DNA from: Cephalotus follicularis
Taxonomy: Eukaryota; Streptophyta; Magnoliopsida; Oxalidales; Cephalotaceae
DNA length: 64,000 bases
Direction of reading: 5' to 3'
NCBI GenBank assembly: GCA_001972305.1
Contig: BDDD01001000.1
Coordinates: forward strand, 1 to 64,000
Made by a program: the position numbers and the translations under genes. Within the stretch, counting starts at the first letter, position 1; the number at the start of each line of letters is the position of its first letter. Under the pieces are notes generated by a model. It was not told the DNA's origin, did not search any database, and was given only the letters and a program-made list of their open reading frames with translations. Positions 55,110 through 64,000 of this stretch are shown here, one piece after another.

Positions 55110-58100
55110 TGTAACACCCCGTGTTAATTTTGGGTAAATTAATACTTTGGGCCTAAGGGAAATTGTTCCTTTTGATGGACTAAGTATTGGGCTTGTTGTG
55201 GTCAGGCCCAATTGGTAAAGAGAGGATATTTTGGTTAATTGGCTGCCTTGGGAGTTACGAAGTGTATTAAGGAAGCTTTGCCTTTTGTGTGTTAGTTTGG
55301 CATAAGCAGGCAACTGATGTGCATTGTGTCAGTGTTGCTTTGGAAAGGTGAACTTTGCATGAGTGCTTTTTCCCTTTCTTCTCCGTTCTTCCTTGAAGCA
55401 TTCTTGCCATTTATGAGTTGAGCAAGGTGAGTGCTTTCTTCTCAGTTTGATAGAGCTGCCTGACGTGCCGATTCGTACATTACGTTTGAGGCAGAGTTAT
55501 GGGTATGCGAAGGCCATCTAGGCTTTGTTGTGGCTTTATGCATATGGGTGTTCATGCATGTTGTTTGGTCTGTGTTAGGGCAGAGGATGCTAAGTTGGTT
55601 GTGTTCGTGTGTTAATCTTGTAGAAGAAGATCCAGGCTTGGAGTCCGCGCACCAAGGGAGCTAGTCTGATGACAGGCTTGCAGGTATCTTGTGAGTGGGA
55701 TACTCCCTTTTCTCTATCATTTGATTCTGAGAGTTTTTCTGTTATAATGTGCCTTGTTTTTGTTCCATGATATTATCGTTGACCAGGAGTTGTTTTCCTA
55801 TTGTGCTTTCGAATATTGCATGATGAAATACTGTTTCTGAGTACGTATACTCGTTGTCTTGGGTTGATATGTTTTCCTCTATTATTTGAGTATTTCATGC
55901 TTTTGATATCATGTGTTGTTCTCGGATGCTGGGTACTGGTAAGCTCGGGTATGTGAGTCTCATATGGCTGAGGAGGAGTGTGGCGTTGGATCCCAATTCC
56001 ATTCAGCAATTGCATTGTCTATGATGGGCTGTTGGGAGTGACTGTGCCCGGGTTCCATTACCTGAATCTGCTCATTCTGTTGGTCTATGACGGTATGATG
56101 TGTGAGAGCAGCCGATGGATCTGCTACATCCTTGGTCAGGCCATGTTGAGTGCTCGGACATGAGATTTCTGACTAGAGATGGTTGGAGCGGTGATTCGCT
56201 TACCTCTTGGTCGAGGTTCTCTTGTGCCATTTTCGACAAGGGTAGAGCCGAGCAGTGATTCATGGGCCCCTTAGTCGATGATCGACCTACATGATTACCA
56301 ATGAATGAGAGCTTGTGTAGCCCTTTGATCGAAGTTCATGTGGTGTTGTGCTCTAGACATATGGTATCTATATGCTTATATGAAGGATGTGTACAATCCT
56401 GTAGCCCATGACCTCACCGATGTGGTTCTGGCGAAGCTGTGACTTGTGAGTGCCGATGTGGTTCTGACAGAGTGGTTACTCGTGGATGCCGATGTGGTTC
56501 CAATAGTGCAGAGGATGATATGGCCGAGGTGGTTCCGGCAGTGGTATGTGAATCTATGCAGTACCAGTGTTCCTCTGATCAATGTGATCCTTGGAGTCTT
56601 GATCATTGTTTGATTTCTCGGAGTGGTTGGCTCCTCGGCACATTTATTATTTTCGTTGAGATGTATGTCATTGAATTGGTTGCTTTGACATTTTCTATCT
56701 CTTGCCTTTTTGATATTCTTTATATATGTATATATGCTCATGTTCTTTTCTATTTCTTAAGCAGCGTTATACATATTTGTTGTTGTTATCCCAGTTGGGA
56801 ATATCAAAGATGTTGTTTCTAGGCGTCCAGGGATTTTGGACTCCTCGGGATTTCTTTGTTCTTGCTCACTAGTCAGTTGGACCAATCCCCTCTTAGTTTT
56901 TGTGCAGTGGAAAGCGTGCTTTGACGTTCTTTTGATCCACCAGACCAAGGCTTACGTTGGAATAGGTAGACCTTGGCGTGAGCACTGTAGCCGGCTCCTC
57001 GGCTATTTTTGGACCTGCATTCATTTGAGGCATATTTTGGTGGTTTTTGTATAGATTCTTTTGTTATTCTTGGGAATCTTTAAGCCTTGTACTTGATAAT
57101 AACCTTTGATGTATTTAATCTATGAGTTACATGCGTTTTCTTTTGGGGATGCTCAACAATTTGATGTTTATGCCTTGTGATGTATATGAGATCCTTGTGA
57201 TGTTTTATGATGTTGTTTCATATGTTCTCTTGTGGTATAGTTTCATGGTGCCGAGATGGATGTGATGCCTGAGGACCATGGCAAGCCCTCCTTGGCATAG
57301 GCTAGATGCTTTTGGCCTTTGCCAAACCTGATCACTAGGTGAGAGTTGTACAGCTAGCGTGGGAACCTTGTCCTTGGACATAAAGTGTCCTCGGACATAA
57401 GGTGTCCTCGGACGTAAGTTGTAGTTTTGGTTATTGTGGTCTCCTCGGCATAGTTTTTGCCTGACCTACCTCCCTGGCACGTGAGCGTGTACGTTTTTGT
57501 GAGGTGTTTATGGTTGAGAGCTCGAGTGTCGTTTAGCTAACACCTTAGTATGCAGGGACATTTTCGGGAGCTCGAATAGTTTATCCTCGGGAGACGTTAC
57601 CTTACGTCGGATCCGATAGCTGGTTATCTTGAGGTTTTTCATTAGCGTGGTTGACGTAGAGGATCATTGCGATATATCCTTCCTCCTGCCCTGGCTCGGG
57701 TTATGGGGAACGAATGGGTCGTGCCAACATTATAGTTGTACCAGCATCTCCAGATATTGTGTTTTATGTGGACACATATTTTGATCATATTTATTGATCA
57801 CCTTTGCAGGTCTTGATTATATTGTGTACCTTGATCTCATTGTGTATCTTATTTATACTTGTGGAGCTCTTTCCTTGAGCATGGGATTGCTTCTGTGGAT
57901 TTGCATTTTATTCATACATGGGCATGTCTACCACAGTTTCAACACGTGCATATCATCCACGACATCAGCATTTAAAAGTTTGCATTACTTATGCTTTTAT
58001 ATAAATATTTTTTTTTGTTTTGTTTTAAAGGGCTGAGCCCTAGCTATGATTTATGCTTTTATAATATGGTTGAGGCGGAGCCCAACCCATGTATATTTTC

Positions 58101-58385
58101 TATTTTTCTTGTGGTCTGCTGAGGGCTGAACCTAATTTATAAATTGAGTTTTTCTTTACAGGGGGCATAGTTCGATAAACGGATACTACATACCCGATTT
58201 TCGTAAAAAATTAAGAGTTAGAATTATTTTCAAGTTTTTAGAAAAGTTCAACTTTATGATTTTTTTTATTTGATTATATAGTTTTAAGTAGTTTTCAAAC
58301 CAGTTTTAAGATATCACGTGGAGGTTTATGAAAGGAGACTTGCCACGTGATGGTCACATCCGTCTCGATTGGGACATGCGTGACA
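55110..58385 (+). repeat. 5' LTR of element H (C family)
   Basis: From TGTAACACCCCGTGTTAATT to GGACATGCGTGACA, 3.3 kb, followed by a primer site. It resembles the C LTRs throughout: the TCTATGATGGGCTGTTGGGAG block, the GGGCTGAGCCC motifs (58030-58130) and ACAGGGGGCATAGTTCGATA. The CT-rich and GAGTTGACTC part of the C LTR is not evident, so H is a different subfamily. Open frames (56439-56822 and others) are not coding. Confidence 0.85.
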
Positions 58386-58847
58386 CTTTTTGGTATCAGA
58401 GCTTTTGGTTTTAGATTCTCCAGACTTTTAAAGTGGAATGTTTTCAAGATTTTGAAGAAAATGGAAAATGGTTTTAAATTTTTTGACTCATGCATGTCAT
58501 GCATTGCATATAGACATTCTTGTCAAAGGCAAATGTCAAGTAGCATGCCTCGTGATCAGGGGGACGGGCCCTCAGAGTAAGATTGTGCTTCAACCCGTGG
58601 GATCACTAGATAGATAGCTTATACAGAACCATGATTAGATATAGATTCAGAAATTCTGAGAATTGAGTCTAGAAGGTAGACCATGGACACCATATCCTGG
58701 CAACCATTGACAGCCTTGCATGCATTCAATGGACATTTGGGTTGTATTTAGGAGATTTGGAGATTTGTGTCATTTAATGATATGTATGTTTATATGAGGT
58801 GATGATTATGACTCGACTTGAGATGAAATGAGTCCTCAAATACATAT
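58386..58847 (+). other. Primer site and leader of element H, cut by gypsy I
   Basis: TGGTATCAGAGC at 58391-58402, then a leader matching C at 4750-4859 (TTTTGGTTTTAGATTCTC, CATGCATGTCATGCATTGCA). An ATG at about 58545 starts MPRDQGDGPSE and a stop, the likely gag start. The rest of H is not present before gypsy I begins at 58848. Confidence 0.8.
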
Positions 58848-61293
58848 TGTAAGCCCCAGATTTTTATATGTAAGAAATGGTATGCATTATTGTTTGTAGT
58901 TATATGGCATTGTACAATATTATATTGATGGATGGCATGGATTGTATATGATATATACTATTTTTTACTTATATGTCTGTTTATGCGTAGTGGAGGTTCA
59001 GTAGAACCTGAGCGTAGCTTATTAGATTTTCGCCTCAATGAGCCTATTTCTATATATAGGTGGTTCAGTTCTTTCTATTCTTATTCTCATTTCTCGTTCA
59101 ATTCTAGAGAGTGAGTGAGTTAGAGAGAGAAAGTGGGCGGAATCAAGCAAGCAAGGTGTCTTCGGGATCGTGGCAGTGTGTAGAACCTGAAGGGAAAAGC
59201 AAAACGAAGATTTAAACAACATATTCTCCGTTCTCAGCCAAATTTGAGGTAGGTTCTACATATGCTTTGATTTTTGCATTGTGATGTATTTGAATGGATT
59301 TCATGGCTATGGATGGATAGATATATGGTAGATGGATGAATTTAGTGCGTTGGGTATGGTTAATAACGGATTAAAATGGAAATTTGAGAGAAATTAGAGA
59401 ATTGAGACTTTTACCCAATTTCTGTTTTCTCTCAGCCCTAAGGGTTATGAGAATGGATTTTAATGGTTTAAAAACTGTTTTTGAGTTTTAATTGATGTTT
59501 GGAGCTTACAGCTCCTTTTGAATCTAATTTGGAACGGTTTGAGTGAGTTTTGATCGCTTTTCACAGAATTGATAGCAGCCCAAGGCATTAACGTGTTCAT
59601 CTTACACGTCGACGTCTTCTTCAGTGCCCAGAGCATTGACGCCTTCAGTTAAGCGTCGACACCCTATGTGCCCCTTTGCGTTTGTACGCTAATTAGCGCG
59701 ACACGTTAACTCAATAAGGGAAAATGAATATAAGCGTCGACACCTTCTTTGTTGCAAGCAGTTGACGCTTAGTGCATGCATCGGCGCCTAAGGCATAACG
59801 ACTTAACCGTCGATGCCTAGCGCAAAGTGTCAACATTTAGACGTTAAGCATCGACGCCTAACGCCCTGTTTCAGCCAAACTTTACTGTTTCAAACCCCAA
59901 ATGGTTATCTTTTCAAATGGATTTTATAGGAAGCCTCCCTAAGGCCTCGTAACCTATGTGAATCCTCTTTTAACATCTTTTGATCTTCAAATTAACTTTC
60001 AAGTAAATCTTTAAAGAAAGTTTTATCAAAAAGGGGTTTTATACAAATGGTTTTCAAGAATGGTTAGGATAGCTCAATTGGGACATCTGGACGCGGATAT
60101 CCTAGTTGGACTTCCTCTCCATTATTTTACAAACTCTGAGAGGGACCAAGAAATGGTTATGGAAAATGGTTATTGAAAATGGTCATGGAAATATGGTTAG
60201 GGAAAATGGTTTTTAAAAATGTTTTGACGGATGGATCCTATGTGATCCTTTATGGTTAGGTCCCTATCTTTTAAATGGAAATATGGTTATGGGCTACGGG
60301 TATGGTACGACTATGATTGATGGTTTGTTATGGTTAAGACCTTACGGGATAACCCATTCATAATCTTCATTTCTGTAATGAAGAATTATGGATGTAGGTC
60401 ACATATTATATGGATATGGATTCCTCCATTTTTGGGCCACCTACGGGCATCACCGCATTGTGGAGTGACATGGCATTGATATGGTATAGATCGCACAGAT
60501 CTCTATTATAGTCTAGGACCATTGAGGACTAGCGTTATGGTATGGGCTAGGACCATTGAGGACTAGCATTATGGTATGGTTATGTGGCAAGTGTTATCCT
60601 CTGCCCCACATGGCTATGGACCGGATAGTGTATAGATAGTGGGGAGTACTATCTCGGGCAGGAGAGGGAGATGAGTACGTGAACCTATGGATTGATTGTC
60701 CCCATGGATGGTTATGGATTGCTTTTATGGAGTGTCTGCAGGCCTATGACCTTTGATGTGTTTAGGACTAGCTAAGTATACCACCGCTTAGGGATGGTTG
60801 ATATACTAAAGCTGTCCGCAATTAACATTCATGCATATAACATGTCATGCATATATATCTGCTATATCTGTTTCATGCATAGCATATAGTGTAGCCTGCA
60901 TAGCCATTGGTTTCTGACCCATTCTCATAATGGGACAGGTACATGTGAAGCTCCGAAGTGATCAGATGGACCAGATCTCAGCACATAAATTCTTATAGCA
61001 GTACTGTTTTTTTTCTACCTTGTGTATATCAATTTGGATGTATAAGAGATATTTTATATTTCAACTATTGACCTGCCGACCTGTGGCAGAGCCTACGATA
61101 TGTGTATCGAATGTTATGGACATGGTTGGGCTTGTCTTTGAATAATGATGTTTATCTTTGGCATCTATATGGTATTTAAAGTTATAAATTTGTAGCAGAT
61201 TTTGGTGTATGTTTCTATGTGTATTATGGATCGCATGGACGGATCTGCCACATGTCGAGCCTTGGGGTCTTCCTTAGGGTTCAGGGCATGACA
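58848..61293 (+). repeat. 5' LTR of gypsy I
   Basis: About 2.45 kb from TGTAAGCCCCAGATTTTT to CAGGGCATGACA, followed after 7 nt by the primer site TGGTATCAGAGC (61301-61312). Holds a GTCGAC-type word cluster (59584-59872) and two copies of a CTAGGACCATTGAGGACTAG stretch (60512 and 60547). No gene seen. Confidence 0.9.
59584..59872. repeat. GCGTCGACGCCT word cluster in I LTR
   Basis: A dozen words such as CACGTCGACGTCTTC, GCATTGACGCCTTC, AGCGTCGACACCC, AAGCGTCGACACCTTC, GCATCGGCGCCTAA, ACCGTCGATGCCTAG and GCATCGACGCCTAACGCC in 290 bp. Confidence 0.85.
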
Positions 61294-61300
61294 GTTTATG

Positions 61301-61312
61301 TGGTATCAGAGC
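61301..61312 (+). other. Primer-binding site, initiator tRNA-Met (gypsy I)
   Basis: TGGTATCAGAGC, extended by CA, seven bases after the LTR end. Confidence 0.95.
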
Positions 61313-61481
61313 CACGCTATGTTGGCTATGCCAGGATATGATCCTTTGTTGTGGGAGTGATATGGATAAAATTGTTGTTATTGGAATTGAGTGATATTTA
61401 TAAGTTGTTGGTTGCTGTATCTGTTTTGGAATTATGGTTATGAATTGAATAGCTGGCTTTTGTCTCTTATACAAGGTAGAT

Positions 61482-62760
61482 ATGGAAGGTCGAAGGAGGG
61501 GAGCTACAGGAAAAGCTAAGGCAGGGCCGTCCACTAGACATACCTGAGCCAGTAGAGATGTGGAAGAATAAAAGGAACATAATGTGAGCCGAGAAATAGA
61601 TTTTGATGCTCCTGGTCAAAGGGAACCCAGAGTTTTTATGAGGAAGATGTATAATATGATGAATCGGATGAATGAGTTTATGCAGCGGCAAGTGGTTACA
61701 GTTGAGCAAACCACAACTGCAAGACCGGTTAGGTGTGTAGCAGAGGCACCAGAGCAGACCCCGGTTGTAAGGCTTTTTAGGCTTGCCGAAATGGCAAGGA
61801 GATCAGTTGACTTACCTACACCTAGAGAGGATCCCTTAGTCAGGTTTTTGAGGTTAAATCCCCCAGTTTTTACAGGGGACCCTAATGTTGTTTCTGCTGA
61901 GATATGGCTGATGCAAATGCAGAAAATCTTCCGAGTCTTGAGATGTTCCGATCCTGAGAAAGTGGTCTTCGCCACTTATATGCTATAGGGCGAAGCAGAA
62001 CATTGGTGGAACATGGTTGCTGCCTCTTGGAAGGAAAATGGGATATGTTCAAAACAGAGTTCAATGAACAGTATTATCCTGAGGCTGGAGTTGATAAGAT
62101 GCATGCTGAATTTCTTGCCTTAATCCAAGGTAACATGTCCTTAGCCCAGTACAAGGCCACATTTGTTGAATTGTCAAGGATAGCTCTGCATATGGTTGGC
62201 ACAGAAGCAAGAACGACTAATAGGTTTCTTGGTGGCCTCAAACCAGATATCAGACAGAGGTTGGTACCGCTCAGGCTGAGATCTTTCTTGGAGTTGGCTA
62301 GCAGAGCCAGAGATATTGAGGTGGTAGCAAAGGAGTTGCGTAATTTATGGATTCAGACTGATCATAACAGACCTACTTCTTCGGGATTGTAGTCGGGAAG
62401 GAGTTCTGGGAGCAGTAATAAGTCCCAGAGATCCGAGAATAGCAGTCCAGGTTAGGGTGGCTCGCCTCAGAGTGTCGATAGTCCGCTCGATTTTTCTGGT
62501 CAGAGAGGGTAGTCTAGAGGGTCACAGCAGAGGGGTAGAGGACATGGCTTTTGGCAGAGGGAGCAGAGGAGGACATCTTCTCTGGAAGGTCGTTCTAGAC
62601 TTTCCGGTGGTGGCAGACAGGCTTCTATTGATCCATGCATTCACTGTGGATGGACGAACCACACATCGGATGATTGTTGGTGGGGAGCTGGTAAATGCAT
62701 GGTATGTGGAGCTTCTGATCACATAGCTAGGAAGTGCCCTCATGATATATATGGTTCAGG
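61482..62760 (+). pseudogene. Gypsy I gag
   Basis: The start at 61482 reads MEGRRRGATGKAKAGPSTRHT and meets stops at about 61545 and 61569. It then opens as REIDFDAPGQREPRVFMRKM and the capsid core LRLNPPVFTGDPNVVSAEIW, with a stop at 61986-61988 (ATYML-stop-GEAEHWW) and a frameshift near 62035. It continues FKTEFNEQYYPEAG and FLGGLKPDIRQRLVPLRL. Two zinc knuckles are intact: CIHCGWTNHTSDDC (62636-62677) and CMVCGASDHIARKC (62696-62737). Several more stops lie around them. Gag would form the particle. It is broken in at least six places. Confidence 0.9.
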
Positions 62761-62879
62761 GAGTCAGGCAGGGTAAAGTTCAGGCCAATCTCAAGGAGGT
62801 TCTTTGTAGAACCAAAGTTTTGTTTCCCAGCAGGGCCATGGTTCCCGACAGCAGTATCAGGGCCATCGTAGCACCAGTT

Positions 62880-63499
62880 CGCCTTCTGTGGCTGGGAGAG
62901 ATCGCAGGAAGCAGCCTATGGGATCGACGCCTACCGTGCAGGGTAGGGTATATGGTATGGATCAGAGTGTTGTAAGAGGATCGACATCAGTGATTGGAGG
63001 TACTATTTGTATCTCTCAGCATATGGCACATACTCTTATATATCTGGGCTCATCCCATTCATACATTGCATCACATTTTATATGCCATGTTAATGTGGAG
63101 CTCGAGACTTTGCCTTTTGTGATGAAGGTTAGTACCCCTGTGGAGGAGTCTGTTATTTCATAATAGGTATGCATGTCTTGTGTTTTAGAGATCGCTAGCC
63201 GTGTTTTGCTAGCAGATCTTATAGTGTTGTCGATGGGTGAGTTGGATGTGATTCTTGGGATGGATTGGTTAGCGGCACATTATGCCCATGTGGATTGTAA
63301 CGGGAAGGTTGTGACCTTCAGTATGGCAGGACAGTCTCAGTTCCAGTTTGTTGGGACCTTAGAGCACCAGCCGGTTCACATGATATCAGCTCTTCATGCT
63401 GACAGGCTTATGAGGCAGGGTTGCTATGGGTTCCTGGCGCATGTGACGGATAGCAGGAAATGGATACCAAAGTTAGAGGATGTTCAGGTAGTTTTTTAG
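62880..63499 (+). pseudogene. Gypsy I protease and linker
   Basis: GRVYGMDQSVVRGSTSVIGGTI leads to TLIYLGSSHSYIASHF. The catalytic aspartate that should precede the glycine (usually IDSG or IDPG) is tyrosine (TAT at 63041-63043) followed by Leu, so the active site is lost. A stop lies near 63161. Reading goes on LADLIVLSMGELDVILGMDWLAAHYAHVDCNGK with the second protease half intact, to RKWIPKLEDVQVVF and a TAG at 63497-63499. Confidence 0.9.
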
Positions 63500-64000
63500 T
63501 ATCCAGATATGTTTCCAGATGAGTTGACATCCTTACCTACAGAGAGGGATACAGAGTTTGTGATTGATCTGCTTCCAGGGACAACACCGATATCTAGAGC
63601 TCCTTATTGTATGGCCCTTCCTAAGTTGAAAGAATTGAAGGTTCAGCTGCAGAAGTTGATCGATAGAGGTTTTATCAGACCGAGTGTTTCCCCTTGGGGA
63701 GCACCTGTCTTGTTTGTGAAGAAAAAGGATGGATCCCTCTGGATGTGTATAGATTATCGGCAGCTCAACAGGGTTACTGTTAAGAATAAGTACCCGTTGT
63801 CGTATATCGATGAGTTGTTTCATCGGTTGAAAGGTGCTTCAGTGTTCTCTAAGTTGGATTTAAGATAAGGATATCATTAGCTCAGGGTTACTGAAGACAT
63901 TCCAAAGACAGCTTTCAGGTCAAGGTATGGGCATTATGAGTTTGGGGTGATGCCGTTTGGGGTGATCAATGCCCCTGCCGTATTCATGAGTTTGATGAAC
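63500..64000 (+). pseudogene. Gypsy I reverse transcriptase, start only
   Basis: [20 protein letters not shown] is followed by [23 protein letters not shown] and [20 protein letters not shown]. Then come [24 protein letters not shown]-stop-GYH-stop-[32 protein letters not shown] to the window end. Two stops at about 63866 and 63878 interrupt the conserved LDLRSGYHQLRV region. The active site lies beyond the window. Confidence 0.92.

Larger units (their letters stand above)
58848..64000 (+). mobile_element. Ty3/gypsy element I, right end outside window
   Basis: 5' LTR (58848-61293), primer site (61301), gag (61482 to about 62760), protease (about 62880-63170), linker and RT start (63173-64000). 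It is inserted in element H. Pol is similar in order to A and B but clearly another family (for example [20 protein letters not shown]). The 3' end is outside the window. Confidence 0.92.

Noticed and set aside
56439..56822. 127-codon frame with cysteine-rich start (MTCECRCGSDRV)
   Set aside because: Lies in the H LTR and arises from a repeated GTGCCGATGTGGTTCTG-like stretch. The cysteines are not in a zinc-finger pattern, and the matching C LTR has no such frame.
59022..59222. 66-codon minus frame
   Set aside because: Within the gypsy I LTR; low-complexity Ser/Leu translation of a GAGA-rich tract.

Overview
This window is plant nuclear DNA, most likely from a flowering plant. It appears to consist entirely of transposable elements lying inside one another. 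I found no cellular host gene, tRNA, rRNA or CRISPR array. The evidence for a plant is: Ty3/gypsy chromovirus-like and Ty1/copia polyproteins of plant type, LTRs of 1.5-4 kb, primer-binding sites TGGTATCAGAGC complementary to initiator tRNA-Met, and a hAT transposase with a BED finger and a DUF659-type core. The species cannot be told from the sequence.

Layout, left half (1-34834): this looks like one nest at least six levels deep whose left ends all lie outside the window. Copia E (from 29806) is interrupted by gypsy B (22611-29805). The left LTR of B is interrupted by a hAT element (20685-22610). The hAT is interrupted by a family-D LTR (18299-20684), D by gypsy A (minus strand, 18298 down to 1), and gag-pol of A by a rearranged non-coding LTR element C (2177-15590). 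C is part direct, part inverted: an internal region, LTR and second internal region on the minus strand, joined head to head with a plus-strand internal half and LTR.

Middle (34835-46579): copia F has a long leader, gag, protease and integrase. Integrase is split by a solo LTR (J, 38410-42706), which itself contains a family-D solo LTR (38737-41307). Both carry perfect 5-bp target duplications. A 358-bp assembly gap lies at 40845-41202.

Right (46580-64000): a fragment of a gypsy element with a different primer site (46580-48027), copia G on the minus strand (48028 to about 54690), a fragment resembling the C-family LTR, the 5' LTR and start of element H (C family, 55110-58847), and gypsy I (58848 to beyond the end of the window).

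No element looks able to transpose alone: every polyprotein has stops, frameshifts or deletions. The longest open parts are gag of A (about 360 codons) and integrase of B (507 codons). The least ordinary features are clusters of short GTCGAC-centred words in the LTRs of unrelated families, the palindromic structure of C, and the replacement of gag in B by two hairpin-containing 47-bp units that resemble words in its own LTR.
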